Positions 1 through 14,692 are shown, numbered from the stretch's first letter. The stretch is 64,000 bases of DNA from Atrichornis clamosus (GCA_013400975.1 WBMZ01009473.1:124001-188000), one strand, 5' to 3'. The notes: generated from the sequence alone by a model not told the origin. Translations and numbers: made by a program.

Positions 1-3000
1 CAATGGCTCTTTTACTTTGCAAGACAGAAAAGAATATGTTGCACATATATGTTTTTTAATCAATTGTGTATAAATTCATATTTGAAGAAAATTCCACAGA
101 TCCAGTCAGGTTACAGCACCAGGTACCTCCTCTCAGTTCTGGGCCAAGGGTAAGCAGCAGCAGATTAGCCAGCCCGAAGCACTCCAGCTGCAAACAGTGT
201 AATCCAGACCCTTCATCCAGTCTGTAAGAAGGGCTGACAGCTCTTCTCACCCAGCTGAAATGGCTGCACACCCAAGAATGCCTGGCTGGAGCAGTTAGCT
301 CATCATGAATGCCTGCAAGGCAGCTTCTCTTTACAGCCTGATCCACAGGTTGCATCTCCACCTTCCATTCTGTCACACCTCTTACCTCTTTACTGAGGAT
401 GGGATAGAGAGCAGGCATTCTTCTCTTCTAGCATCCACTTCACTGGTACAGCTCTCCTGTTGCCTAGCTGGAAGAATTAAGACTCTGTTTGTCAAACATG
501 CACTCTTGAGGACAAGTTGCTGACACTAGGGATAGTACTGCTTTCAGTCTGAGGCACTTACTGTATTTGTTTATGGAAAACAGCATCCTCAAATAACAAT
601 GCAATTACCCTGGAAATATTCCAATTCAGTTTAAATTAAAAACATCAGTTCTATTAAGAGAGCTGACATCCCTAGAGAAAGGAAAAGCAATTGTCCCTTT
701 CCTATGCAGCTCAGGTGGGGTATGGGACACACAGTTCCCTTTGGTGATACAGAGAAATGAACCCACGTCTCCTAACTACCATATTTCTCTAAGATGAAAA
801 TAAGTAGTTATTTGGGGGTATGTCTGCAACCCTTCTTTCTGGCCTTCTTTCCACTTCTAAAAAACATTTACTTGTTTTTGTAATCAGCAACAGAAACCAA
901 AATCTTTTGTTCCCTTGGGGAGAGTGCAAATCACTAGGCTAGAGACTAATTTTCATTTCCTTAAGATCATCTCAGCACTACACTTTGCAACTGTAAAGCT
1001 GTCAATCCACCTCAGAACTGTGATACCAGTAACCATCAGCCTCTGTACATCAAATGCTGAGATTCATCCTCAGCCTAGAGGACATGGGAGTAACATTAAC
1101 AGGAAAGATCAAGGGCAACCAAATTCTAAAAAAACTGCGAGTATGGTTGTTAGGGAACTTCTCTGAGAGAATTTGGACACCTCAGGTATGAAGGAAGACT
1201 TGCCTTCAGCTCCCTCAAGCCTTAAACCTCATTTCTAGGGCAGTTAATAGGGAAAAGGATTGATGGAGCATCTCCTATTTTAGCATTCCTATAAATCTAT
1301 TCCTCCCTTTCCACTCCTATGTGCCTGTAAACAAGGCATTTCAACAAAAGACCTGTATTAAATAAAACGGCACTATTTAACTCTTTGTTTTGAAAGTCTT
1401 CTGAAACAACCTGAGAGGCCTCAGTACTTTGAATTGGTAGCTATATCAACCTCCCAGCAAGCTGCACAGCTACTAGTGCCTGATTGGGATAAACACCAGA
1501 GCTGTAACTTGTGACAAGCCTTAACTAGAAGAACAAGGGCTAAGTCCAGATTTAAAGAGCTGCAACAAAATTTTGTCCCTCTCAATCAGTGAAAGGAAGT
1601 TAAACCTGGTGTTTAGTGAGTCCCTTCATCATTTGCAAACATGAATCAATTGCCGTATTAAAGGAAGACATGACAGCCCCTCACGGTGGATGGCTGGGGG
1701 AAGGGTGTTCTACCCAAGTACGGTGTAACCAATGCTAAGAACAGTCTTGACCTCTGTCAAGGCCAGCTGCTTGCCTTCAGTCTTGGGTAAAGTCTACTCA
1801 TGTCTGAGGGGTGTCAGGTCTTGCGTGCCAACAAAGCTTAACTGAGGCTGCCACAGATCTTGTGCTGATGTGCCTTCATGCTGATGGCTGTCCCGTCCCT
1901 TCTGGAGTGCTCTGCCTTTGCACTTCCCGCTCCCAGGAGATGATCCTCCTCACTTCAGCTAATAACCAGCTCTCACTGCTTTAGCTCTGAGCCATGCACA
2001 GCAAACAGAACACTAATGCAGTCCCCCAGCACAGAGCTCTGAATAGATGTCTCTTTGCAAGGCTCCTGTGGTGTGTAAATGTCTCCTACCCTTCCTGCTC
2101 CCTATTGAAGGACTAAACGTTTGCATTTCATTAGCTCCTGATCTTTTCCTTAACTTAAAGTTGACCATTCACCCAGGCACAACAAAGCATTAATTAGATA
2201 CCCTAGACTGTCAACATTATTAGAATTACAAGCTTTTCCCCACTTGAAATTCTTTCTTTACTCTTTAAACAGGATGGCCTCCCAAACCTTACAAAAAACA
2301 CCCCCCCCCAAAACTGAAATTCAGGCTTTTGCCATGATCCTTTTCATTTATATCCCCTTTCCCCTCTGTAATTTTTGAAGGAAGAGGTTTGGAGGGGAGA
2401 GGGGAAAAGGTCTGTTTTTTCCATAGGCTACAGCCATTGGCTTTATCCATGGAAGGCCCTTCCCATCTAAGTTGAAGCTTGAAGTTTGTGCAGATATATC
2501 GCTCCATAAAACGTTCCCAGACAGTATTTTTGAAATTTCATTAGTAAGAGCGAGGGTCAAAACTTACCCCTAGAAAGCGATTTTAGTATCTTTAACGATT
2601 GCATACCAAAGAACTGGAGGCCAGTGTCACAAACCTACACTACCTTTGTCCGGCATAGCTAAGGCCCATTAAGACAAAGAAATGTCTTTAAGGAGAACAT
2701 TAAAAATAAGGCATTCACAGCAGTGACACAAAGCCCAACACAGAAAGAATCTGTCTCTTCAGCACACTGTTGTGGTTTCTGCAAGGATGTTTTTCCAGTG
2801 CCAGGATATGTTCTAATGGAAGAATTCCTTCCTAAAACTCTCAGATTCTAGTAGTCACTATAGGAAAGAGAGACTACAAATGCCACTCTGTGTCAATCCA
2901 TGAAAAGTAGAGATAGTTCCACTCGTATGTACAGACTCAGCTTTTAGGCTCAGGACAGAACACATCTTTCATTTATCCGTGAGTCAATAATGTGTTGCAC

Positions 3001-6000
3001 ACAAGACAGAACTGCAAATATCTTCGTTTCAACATTGAATTTGATACCTGAGCAGGTAGATCCACCTTTATTCTGTGTAAAGTATTACTTGTACCTGCTG
3101 ATTTTAGGGGTTATGTCAAAGCTCATATTCCCAAGCATCCATTTAATTTGTAAAAGTAAAGCATGACAATTTCTACATGCAAATGAACATGTTGGGCTGC
3201 TTTTGGCAAAATCTTGCAATGAACTAGCAAAAACAGACCCTGCCTAAATAATCTATTACTAGTTGTTCCCATGTTATCATGTAATACATACAATTCAAAC
3301 ATAAAATTTCAGTTTTGGTTACTGGGATGTTTAAAATGAATATCTTAGCAAACAAGATCCTGTTCTCAAAATCTTTCTATACTAGTAAATAAGAAAATCC
3401 CATGAAGTGTAAGTACAGAAGATAAAGAAAATTATATTTTCCTTCCATCTCCATAGTTGCTCCTGCTAGTCAGAAAGACATGGAGTAAAAAGACAAGCAG
3501 TCTTGTCATGCATGTACACAGCATGTATGTGGAACTATTTTTTCTATTTTTTGATTGGTAAAGCACCAATACAGTCAGGTAAGATTTTCAAATGCTGCAC
3601 TATTTCTGATCAACTCCAGTTCAGAAGTCAAATTCCCTATACCTTGATCTCTGATCTCCTCGTGTGGCTGCATTGACATCAGCCCCGTGTGAGATTCCCT
3701 ATCAGCATCTGTATGAGCAGGGTGTAGGAATTATCCATGTCTGAAGCTAAGTGCCAGCAATCTGTTTTTCAGTGTAGAGCCAGTCTTGCTCATCAGTTTC
3801 AATCATATTCCCAAACACACTGAAAATTTCTTCTGAATAAGTAGTGGGAGAAAGACATGTTGTGTGAAAGACAGTGATTTTAATAATGGTAGACTCCTTT
3901 CTTTTCCTCAAAATCCACAAAACAAAGAAGTTTTATTATACTGCTAGCACTTTGTTGTCATACAAGAAGCCACATGTAGGTCTTTCATTCTGCACCCTTA
4001 TTCTGCCTTGTGTTCCAGAGAAAAAAGACATGATCATGCAGTTCTAGGGATACTCACAGCAGCTTGCTGACAGATCTGACACTGATAATCATCTTTATTG
4101 CTGAATAGAATTTTGGAACAACAAATGGCAAGGCATTCTATAACCATGAACCAGAGATTTTTGTCATCTGTAAAACAGAATTAGTAATGATCAGAATGAT
4201 AGTAATGGGCAGAAAGCTGATAGGTAAGGGGTTTTGTCTTAGCTTAATAGGAATTAACAATCAAAATATCCAACATTTTAGAAGAAAACTCTTTGACTTT
4301 CTAGTAGTAAACTTCAGTCAAAATGTATGGCTTAGACGATGAATAATAGCATTCAGTAAAATTCAGGAATGTATAATAAAGAATTAGTGACTGAGTATAC
4401 ATCTCCAAACAGTGATTAGATCATTCATTTTATTCAGTCAATGTGTATGAGAGTCTCTGGATGACACCAGCTGACTGACAGAGGTGCTTTGGGGAATGAA
4501 GCCTGATCATGTTTTAGTAATTATGTAGTGAAGTTTTGTCTGACACCGTTTGTTCTGAGAATACAGTTGCACTTTTCTACAGAATATATTTTCTACAGAA
4601 TTATTGTCAGGTAGCACACTGCCCAGGTACAAGACTGAATAAATGGCAAACTGTTCAAAACAGTGAATTTTCTTCAAATTGATAGGAATATTTCTTTCCA
4701 ATCTGACCTCTTTAAAAAAGAAATTAAGAAAACAAAGAGCTCTGAAAACTGGCCATTTCAGATGATGATTCAGCATTTTTATATCCTGATATTCCTGTTT
4801 TCTAATTTAAAAAAATAATCTGTTTGGGTACATCATGCCAAAAATTTCTGCAATGTAGTGGTGTATAAATTGCATCAGAGTATATACATGTGTTTGGGTT
4901 TCATTCTTCTCTTACTAAACAACATTTCTCAGCATCTTTCTGGTTCTCTGCTCTCAGTGTGTCATAACTCTTCCAACTCATGCCCCATGGGGTCTTACAA
5001 CTCCTCTGTAGTTCCTGAGCGTCCTACTGCCTGGCATGGCTTTGTCCCTGTGCGGTAATTACACGCTTGGAAATGGATAACCAAGGTACCAAAAACTGAC
5101 TGGCTTTCCCAGGCTCACACATTAATTAGTGGAAAGAGCATTCCAATTCAAGAGGCCACCTTATCTACCAAACCACCTTCAATTTACAGAGTCGCATCCT
5201 TTATTTCCATCTCATCTACTCTTCCTGCTCCATTCTGCCTTCCAAGCCTTAGAAGGGTTTCTCATTTAACCACATAGAAAACACCCTTTCCCTCTTTCAA
5301 ATCCCTTTGGGGCTTATCTCGTTGCCAAAAGCATCTTCACAACTGTGAGCTTGTATTTAGGCCAATAATGAGCCTTAATTTTTCCCAGAAGCACAAAAGG
5401 CTTTCTGCAAGAACACTGAAAATGAAGTCAGTAACCAAAAAGAGAGATGCTATCTTGAGATCTGTCTTTGGTGGCAAAAACACAATGTGAGCTTTTGATC
5501 ATCTGCAAGGCTTTTATTCACAGATCAGCTTGGCTTCATGTCAGCAATAATGGAAGTGATGTTATTTTCTATTTTCCAATAACACCTTTATGGCATTATG
5601 TTATTTTTCATTTTCAGATAATACTTGCAACAAGACATAAATCAAGCCAAAGCTGGGAGAGGACTTGATTGAAAGACAATTTCCCTTGCAGTGAGTGACT
5701 GACCTTTCTTAAAAGTTCAGAATCTGTGCTGGAAAACCATTCATTCATTTTATCAAATAACAAACAGGTACATTCAACTTTGACTTGTTACCAGCACCTC
5801 GGTTCCTCTCACTCAATTTCAGTATAAGGCATGGACAAACTATATTAATTAATTAGAACTATTCTCTAAAAGTGGTCCAAAATCAAACCACCTATTTTGA
5901 TGTCAGGATCTGATTATGAAAAAATTCTATATCTTGTCAACTTCCCTGTGAACCCTGGTTTATTGATTACTAGCAGTAAAAGAGATTGAAACAAAGAGGA

Positions 6001-6344
6001 TTTTCCACTATAGGAGAAATTGCTCTGTCACATATCTATATAGTTGACGCAGGTGAACTCTACAGTTTCCCCTTCTGTACCAAATTCTTGAACCCATACG
6101 GATATATCCTTACAGGATTTTGATATTTTAGGAAGGAAGGCAAAAAGGAAATACCAATGTATCTGAGCTAGATAAAGGCAGCCTTAGAACCACAGTAGGC
6201 AGAATTGCACTGTTCCCTTCCCTTACCTTTACCCTTTCTGCTGATTTTATCATGCACAAATACATTTAGGTCCTCTCTTTCTTTAATTAAAGATAAGTCA
6301 CTAGGTTCTATACCTCAAGAATAAATACCATGAATGACGTTTGA
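1..6344. other. AT-rich DNA without recognisable genes
   Basis: I see no convincing exon, RNA gene or transposon here. Open frames on both strands are short (at most about 120 codons), overlap each other in conflicting frames, and lack flanking splice signals or a protein-like composition. A run of about ten C sits near 2300-2309. The stretch could be intronic or intergenic; the sequence does not decide which. Confidence 0.6.
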
Positions 6345-7072
6345 CACCTTCACTAATGACCTGGATGATTTTATTGAGTGCACCCTCAGGAAGTCTGTAG
6401 GTGATGCAGAACTGGGGGAGGGGGGCGGGCGAGAGGGGAATTGATACACCAAATGGTTGTGCTGCCATTTATGGAGACCTTGACAGACTGGAGAAATGAA
6501 GAGAGGAATGAAGTTCAACACAAGGAAATGCAAAAGAGTTTCTGCACCTGTGGAGGAGTCACCCATGCTCTGGTACAGGCTGGGTGCCAGCAAGCTGGAA
6601 AGCAGATTTTCAGAGAAAGACCTGAAGAAGTTGACACGAGCCAGAAACGTGCTTCTATGACAAGGGAAGTCAGTAGCATCCTCAGCTGCTTTAGAATGAC
6701 TCTTGCCAGCAGATCAGCAGCAGTGATCCTTCCCCTCTACTCAGCCCTGGTGAGACTAACCTGGGGTGTGGGGTCCAGTGCTGGACACCCCAGTACAGGA
6801 GAAACTAGGATGATGAAAGGTTTGGAGCACTTGTCAAATGAAGAGGGTCTGGGTCAGCTTGATTACCCCAGAGAACAGGCTCAGGGTGGAGACCTAATCC
6901 ATGTGCATAAAAAACTGATAGAGAAGATACAGCCAGACTCTTAGTGGTACAATGACAGGATGAGAGGCCATGGACACAAACTGAAAAAAGCGAAATTTCT
7001 TTTGAACATAAAGAAATATCTTATTGTGAGCATGGCTGAATTTTGGAAAAATTTGTCCCTGACAAGGTGTCA
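6345..7072 (+). mobile_element. CR1 LINE fragment, 5' portion of a split copy
   Basis: This matches the last part of the avian CR1 second open reading frame and the start of its 3' region. It opens with a degenerate version of the conserved 'atgacctggatga...gagtgcaccctcag' block, then follows CR1 in order: the 'gttgtgctgcc' segment, the 'gagaaatg' and 'aagttcaacaaggaaatgc' segments, the 'gatccttcccctctactcag' block near 6727, and the 'ggacacaaactga' block near 6970. The 5' end is truncated, as is usual for CR1. The frame is broken: the longest open stretch, 6441-6944, crosses parts that belong to different frames in an intact element, so this is a dead copy. Its continuation is at 7470-7602. 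Confidence 0.88.
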
Positions 7073-7469
7073 GGACATAGACTGAACTCTACAGAGACTC
7101 TGTACCATTTTAAGAATTTCAGGATTTTTTTTTAAATGTGAGGCCTCCCCTTAGAATACCTATTTCATGTCAATGTTTCATCCCCCTTTGTCTAATACAC
7201 TCAGCTAAACTAGAGCATTTGACTGTATTTTTGTTTATACCCACTGTTGCAATTTTTTTTTTGTTAGCAAGCTTTTAACAGATTATGTCTTTTCTGACAA
7301 TGTTATCCAAGACTCATAAAAATTTGCTTTTTTGTTGCAAATAAAAGTTCATTTTCCACTTTAAAAAGTCTTTTAAAATAAACTGTTGAATAAACAATAC
7401 TTAGACCAATAACAACTACATTTTTAAAAATAAAATTTTCAGTTTAGTTAGGCAAAGTTACTTTAGGCA
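7073..7469. other. About 400 bp of unrelated DNA interrupting the CR1
   Basis: The flanking CR1 pieces are nearly contiguous in CR1 order: the left piece stops in the segment before the 'ttggagatattcaaaa' block and the right piece resumes in that block. The intervening DNA is AT-rich, has several T and A runs and several AATAAA-like hexamers, and does not resemble CR1. It could be a later insertion of an unrecognised element or a composite of rearrangements. I see no obvious terminal repeats or target-site duplication by eye. Confidence 0.55.
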
Positions 7470-7602
7470 AGTTGATACTGAAGGTTTTCAAGATGTAATT
7501 GGACACGGTGCTAGATAATCTTGTCTAGGCTCCCTTTGCAATGAGAGGTTGGACCAGATGAGCTTCTGAGGTCCCTTCCAACATTGGCTGCTTGATTCTA
7601 TA
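7470..7602 (+). mobile_element. CR1 LINE 3' end, continuation of the split copy
   Basis: The order of motifs is that of the CR1 3' untranslated region: a degenerate 'ggttttcaag' segment, 'ggacacggtgctag', 'gaggttggaccagatga', then 'aggtcccttccaacattgg' and a single degenerate ATTCTAT-type tail. It lies on the same strand as 6345-7072 and picks up almost where that piece ends, so both probably come from one insertion. Confidence 0.85.
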
Positions 7603-10600
7603 TCACTTCCTCCTTCTCCTTTCAACAGCAGAAGCTTCTCCAGTAAACATTCTTTACATTTCAACCTCCAAACCCATATTTTTGAAGTGAAAGTGAGAAA
7701 CTGAGAAGAACTCAAAATACAATATTCACTGGTGCCAAAAGATTGTAATGGAGGCAGATTTCCAGCTGAAACCAGTTTTAATTAGCATAGTTGATGTCAT
7801 GTTTTTGAGATGGCCAAATTCATGAATGATCAATGCAATGACTGTAAATATGCACTGAACACCAAATTTGGTCCCTAATCTTTATAAGTTGCTGTGCAAG
7901 AAATGGTATTTTTTATGAGCTATTCACTTTGCTATGTAAGGTTATACATTTTAGAACTTCTTAACTTTTAAATTACATTGTATATAAAATAATACATTTT
8001 CCCATTCAAAAAGTCAAGAAAGCATTCCTGAAATTTTCATTAAAAAATAGCTGATAAACCTTATGGCAAGTTTTTTTTTTTAATTAAGTATTCATACAAA
8101 GTTTTGTGGGATTTACTTATCACCAGTAATGACAAACTTGTGAATCCTAGTGCAAGCCTATTTCTAGGCATGGATTCTATTTATATGTGGTGACACAATA
8201 TTGAACTTAAGTATCTAAAGTTAGAATTCCAAATCCATGCACTAAGGAGTAAAAGAAGAACATACTGATTTTAGACTGTACTTGTTCTAAGCAACGGACA
8301 GAATAGATGAGTGTAAAAATACAGGTGGGGAGGTGGGGGAAAGAGGAATAGAAATCATAAAAAATTAAACTAGTGCTATTTCTGGGAAATCAGCATCATA
8401 GAATTGATGAATGCTGGTTTGGTAAAAGAAGCAGCTACCCAGGAGGTCTTTCTGCATTGAACTCAGTGAAAAAAAATTAGTTGAACCATTATGTTGCATT
8501 GAAGTGAAACCATCTAGGTAAAAATAAAATAGACACAGCTCCAAAACACAATTTGATTGTGATTCTTGAGTGGATGAAGAGCTCACTGGCTTATTCAAGA
8601 TGGAGACATAATGGAAACAGGTGCAACAGCATAGTTCAATGAAATAAAAGAGCAGTAATAGCAAGGCTGTTATCTTAGCGGAGTTTAAACAGCTGAAAAT
8701 TGGAGAAGAAACAGAAATGTGACAGAATTGAGCTGCTGCAGCTTTTTGATAAACAATTATGAGAAATGTAACTGTCCTGGCAGACCATATCCAGGTTAGT
8801 GAACAGTATGAAGAAACATGATAGGCAAGGAAACGCAATTATCTAATCTGTTACAATTATGTTATAGCCTGACACAGTTTTGACCCAAGCTACCTAGCCC
8901 ATTCCCAAATCCTGGGCACAGTCTGAGAGTCATTATGGACAAAGAAACATTCCGAGCTATAATCTACAATTAACGTTTCTATTTTGAAGACTAAGAGAGA
9001 GCAGCAGTATGGGCAAAGTTATTTTGTGCCAGTCAGCCTCACTGCTAGAGATGTTCATTTACTGGTATACAGACATAGTCAGTTCAACTTGCAAAAGCAG
9101 AGCCTGCAGACCTGATCCCAAAACTAGTTTCGCTCATCACTTTAGTGGCACTTGGACCCCAAAACTGTTGAGATGCAGTGGTCCAGAAAAAATTTCAAAA
9201 GAACTGTATGCTTTGACTATGTAAGAGGGATAAAAGTTATTTTATGCTAAGACTAATGTGTTATGCATCTTTACCACGAGCTGGAAAAACTACATCAATT
9301 AGTTCAGTGAGTTAGATATTTCAAAGGAGAGGTATTAATAGCAAAAATGCAGTGATTAAACCATGTCTAACATTGGAGAGAAAAAGCTTGGTCTTAAAAG
9401 TGCTCCCTGAGGAACAGAACACTTTACCTCATAAAGAGACATGATGAGCACAGAGGTGGAGGCTACATCAAACAGCCAAATGTTTTGCATGGGAAACTAC
9501 TGGGTAAACCATCTTAGGCAGAGCAGTGGAATAGGCATAAATGGCATAAGACATGATGTATGGCCAGCTTCTAACTCATGGAAGCAGATAAATTACTCAC
9601 AGATAAAGTTACACCTCTTCTTGCTTTGAAACAAAGTGCGTATTTACACCATGCTGAGCACAGTGATGGCATGCAAGCAATTAATGAGAATCCATGCCAT
9701 TTTATAAACTGTAATACACCTCTTCTTTTACCCAGAGATAATTTCATCCATCATTGACTGTAGGCACCTTGGGAAAGTCCATGGTAACTGCTACTAAGCA
9801 CAGTACTACATAGGAAGTTCTAGCTAAACAGCAGAAAAAAGTAATTTCCTTCTTAGCCTGAAATTAAAGAGAAAGCCTTATGAACAGAAAATGAAATTTC
9901 CACAGTTGCAATTTGTCAGTAGCTCTAGTCTAAACAAATTTTGGTCAGAGAAAAACAGGAACCTGTCCTCTCAGCATCATCTATTACATGTATTAAATCT
10001 AGTACACTGCTCTGATAAAAAAATACTTCAGCTTTTAAAACTAATATATTTCTGTCTGTATTTTCATCTACATAAAAATTCATTGACTAAATATCCTGTA
10101 TTCTTGTTGAATTCTGACTCTTCTTGTTCTGCATTTATTTATCCTACATTAGACAGGTAACTGTAAATATATTATTACCACAATCTAATCATAGCAAATA
10201 TTATGGAGCATTTGGGAAAATATTTCATCTCCTCATTTTCAGCAATTGACTTGATAAAGTACCTCATATGCAGCCCTTGTATTTTATTGTAAAGTTATTA
10301 GCATGATTGGTTACTAGGATATAAGATCTGAACATCTTCAACTGGAGAAAATTGCTACAGGAAGGAAGGTACTTTGCCTTCCTCCAAAGCAGCCTAATTT
10401 GATGTGGCACAAGATTTTATGTGAGGTATATATTCCATTCATGTAGGATATATAATTTTCCAAACATTTTCCTGTGGGGGCTGTGCCTTTGAATAGGATG
10501 GACCTGCTAGAGCTGACTGTGTCACTCAGAGGCTTACAGAGCGTAACTCAGATCCTCCAGACTTCAGGCATTCAGCGACTTTTTGCTTGTTTCTCCTCTC

Positions 10601-11089
10601 TGAACACATGCCACACCAGGAGCGTTGTTGACATCTGGAAAATAAAGTAATAGATTTTACCAGAAAACTACTGGCCAGATCAGATTTGCAAGCAAAGGAG
10701 AGAGAGGAAGGGATCTGGGATGGTCACTGTGGCCCAGGAACTCACTGATAAGCAACCCCTCCTCCAATGCTGAGAAGGACAAGCCCAAAAACATTGCTAA
10801 AGCAAGGAGTGCTACTGTCTCCTGAGAAAACCCTTGATGCCTCAGGTTAGCAGACACAATCAGGAGTCAACAGTCATCTTGTCCTGTATATTAGTGGGTC
10901 TCAAAAAATTACAGTGCTGAATGCTTGGGTACTACCACGCTGAAACATCAGGGATTTTATTGAATTTTCAATGGCAGTAGCATTGAGCAGTTCTGAAAAT
11001 CATCATGTTCTAATGTCATAAAACAGTCTGAAATACTCAAAGTTGCACTGAGATTAGCAAATTAACTTCATCCAAATTGCCCTAAAAAC
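7603..11089. other. AT-rich DNA without recognisable genes
   Basis: Nothing here could be supported as an exon or transposon. The longest open frame (8365-8838, minus, 157 codons) has a composition rich in Ser, Phe, Leu and Cys, typical of chance translation of AT-rich DNA, and no clear splice or promoter context. Confidence 0.55.
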
Positions 11090-11138
11090 ATATATATATA
11101 TATTTATTTATTTATTTATTTATTTATATATTTATATA
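11090..11138. repeat. Compound microsatellite (AT)n then (TTTA)n
   Basis: An alternating AT run passes directly into about six TTTA/TTAT units and back into TATATTTATATA. Perfect short-period repeats of this kind are usually length-polymorphic. Confidence 0.95.
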
Positions 11139-14100
11139 GTATGCTAAACTGGATGAGAACTTACCCATTTTCTTAAATCAACAGCTTCATGAATCCACCC
11201 TTCCTGCTTTCCTTCATATTTCATACAAAATTATATCCCACATATTTTACTCTTTCTAAGCAATTCCTTCTGCCTTCTAGATTGCCCCTCCTAGCCTATG
11301 GTCTACTACGTTACTTAAGGCAAGTTTTACACTTTAGAAGATAGTCCATTTGCAGCAGACAGACATTTCTGTTCTTTCCAAGATTTGATGCAGTGCTAGT
11401 CCACTTAGTTACCCTGTGCTACAAGGACTGTTTTATGTCATAAAACATGCTTAGCCATTCCTGGGAGTTCTGAAGTGGCTGCTCTGAACTTTTTAGACAT
11501 GCTTCTATTCCTCAGCTTTCTGCTTCTCTCTTTTTAAAGCTCAAGAATCACAAAATATTCCTCAGGAATAAAAGGCCTCAAAGGTGCATATCCCACAAAT
11601 TCCATGGAAAACTTAATTTTATCCAACCTTGTACCAATAATGATAGAAGATTCATTTTAGTTTTTCTTGTAGGAATGTGGGTAGAGGTTATTACTTCTCA
11701 AAATCCTGGAGTAATATACTGTATCAAAGTACAAATCCATCTTCCCCCATAAACAAATATTCTCCTCCTTTGATTCACAATTCTATTGAGCAAAACAAAC
11801 TTGAATACTCAAATACAATCCTTACGATTCACAAGAGGGAAGGTGAGAGAAAGGATCACATACAGCAAAAGATACAGATAATGCACTGTTTTGTTGGTCC
11901 ACTACCTATCCCTGCAATCCTTCATCACTACCTGAACACTTTTGCCAGAATGATTGTAAATTTCTATTCTGTATCTTTTAATGCAACCTACCTCATTATA
12001 ATCCCCTTGACAGCACAGAAGTAAGAGATGATCTGACAGAGTAAGCTGCCAGAAATAAAAGATATTTTAGAAGAAGAAAGCCTCTTTAAACTATGTATTT
12101 CTTCAGGGAAATTTGTCGAAGACAAGAGCAGTAACAGAGTAATTCTTCAGGAGTTAAGACAAGAAATACAGATCACTGTGTAAAGCACAACTTTGCCAAA
12201 ATCCATATGGAAGACTGAAACACAATACTGTGTGGTAGATTTCTAATGAGGCATCAGGGCTATCCAGCAGTGTTCTTATGTAACAATCCTAAATGGGATA
12301 TCTGTCAGTTAAATAGGAATCTGTCAATTTAATGACAAACTCGGGCTAAATGCCTGGAGCTCCTGGAATTTTTGGGATGATTAAAAATTGAAAATTAATC
12401 CAAACATAACCATTTGAATGATGAAATTTTGAGCCTACTCGTTGCCAGAAACTTATTAAAAGCTTATTAAAAGTATCTCTAGTATCTATGCACCTACAGG
12501 GGATCACCTAGAACTTGCATTTTTGAGTTTAATCATTACCGCAGCAGATGCTGTTATTTTTCCTCAGTAGAATCAAATAGGTTCAAGAGTGATTTGGTTT
12601 AGACTAAATCAGGACTTTCCAACACATTAAGTTTATTTGGAGCTGGATCATGTCTTTTGAGGGGTTATGCTGCTTACATCATGTTCTGAAACATCTTTAA
12701 ACGGCAAGTTCCAATGTGAACAGTCATTTCTGGCTAATGAAAATTTGTTTTATGAGTCAGGCATTATAGAAATTAATTAATTAGTTTAAAATGAATGTTG
12801 GATCTTTGTTTTGGGGCTTCCTAGTTCTGTATCTTTGCAGTTGCAACATTAGCAGATATTTTTGCTAAAGCATGGCTTCCTCTTCTAATAAATGAAATCC
12901 AAGAATCACATGATTCCATGATCTGAAATGTAAATAAATTGTTGTGTATTTAAACTATGGTACATTTTATAAGACTGAGAAATTAATAAAACTGGCTGAT
13001 TTATGTGATAGGTGGCATAAACACTTGAAAATTTATTTTCCCTCTAAAAATCACCTTAAGAATGCTGATCCTATGCTGCTGGCATTTAGCAAGTGAGGAA
13101 TTATGGTATTCTTTGTTGGCAGAAACCATTCATCAGTCAGTCCCTGGAAGAGAGACACTACATTTCAGCAGAGAAAATAGTCCACATTTTTACCACCCTG
13201 CAACTGCCACACTCCAGGGTAGAATGGGATGCCATGTCCCATTAGCGGTATGTTAGTGACACCTACCTTAAAACATAATTTTCAGTTTTCAGAGCTGATG
13301 GGTATTGGATTCTGGATGAGGTTACGTGGGGATCTTGGTGAGTTAGAAATTTGTGTTTGTTCTTCATATTCCCAAATTAAGCAGTTTATTCAAACTAAGG
13401 CTCTAAAACAATAGCCGTATTATGTCGTGGGGTGAAACATGTGCCCTAAAGCAATCAATATTTCCTCAGTCATTGAAGCAAGAAAGATTATTTTGGAACT
13501 AGTTGATCAAATCCTTCATGCCATGCCATGACATTATGTCTAAATCACAAGTAATCTTTCCTACCCGTAATGCCTTATAGTACTGCATACTCTTTAATTT
13601 CCATTCATTTTTGATAAATCTTAGGAAGGGCCCATTAGAAAAAATGTATTATGGCATTAGTTCTAAGAAGCAGCTTTTCTCTTTTCTAGAAACAAGACAG
13701 ATATTTATGGTATGGAAGGCCTATTTTCTCACATTTGCTAGCATGATATAGGGCCGTAGTTGCCCCTTTTCTACCCTGAAGGGTGTGAAAAAGAGATTCA
13801 TTTTCAAGTGAGTCAAATTTAACAATGTACAGCAAATATGCTTAGCATAAACTGTCTAAATAGAGCTTAACAGACATATGCATTTTCGCAAATAATTTTG
13901 GCATCTGGAGTCTGATTTTTCTATTTTGCCTTCCCTACATCTTCTTGAGGCAATTGTAGGAGAAATAACTGGAGAAGCAACGTTGGCAACATATTGGAAA
14001 AATGATGGTTACAGATGGTATAAAAAATACTATCCTGTTGAAAATCTATAAAGACTCAGAGGAACAGACCAAAAAAATGAGATATAAAAATACTTCATAA

Positions 14101-14640
14101 ATTCCAAAAGCATTCTAGTTTAGTAGCTTGATCTCCAGAGTTAACAAAATACACTTGAAATTTAAAAGTAGAGATTGTAACAGGTTATGTTCTTAGCAGT
14201 GCTGACCCAAGGTTAAGTCAAATTTGCTCCAAGCTATATTGGAGTCAATACCTTCAACAGGGCAATATTATCTTGTCTACATTTAATAATGTTCTCAGCT
14301 TGACACTATCAAATTCTTATATGTTTCTTTTGACAAAAGTAAAGTTTGTACTCCTCAGAAGTCATTACATATGACATTTGCATTGGGGTTTTTTAATCTT
14401 CTTTTTTTTGATAATAAAAGAGGCAAGGTTTACTGGAACAAAAAACCTAACCTACAAGTGACAAGAATGACCATCTCCCAGCAAAAGAGTGGACTAATCA
14501 CCAGCGCTCTCATTAACAACATTAATTTTCTGTGTATGCTATGGTTTCCATAGAAGTGCTTAGATGCAGACACAGATCTGCAATGAATGAAGACTGTGGG
14601 AATCTGTGCGTAGGTGTGCAATAGCCAGGCTGCTGAGAGT
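11139..14640. other. AT-rich DNA without recognisable genes
   Basis: Only low-information features are visible, such as an AATTAATTAATTA run near 12772-12784 and a short duplicated 'cttattaaaag' near 12450-12475. Open frames are short and contradictory. No transposon was recognised. Confidence 0.55.
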
Positions 14641-14692
14641 TGAGCGTGACTGATGTGCAGATAGCAGGCTATGTGTGGAGAATGATAAACAT

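Noticed and set aside
6441..6944. 167-codon plus-strand open frame as a gene
   Set aside because: It lies inside a CR1 fragment and reads through parts of the element that belong to different frames in an intact copy.
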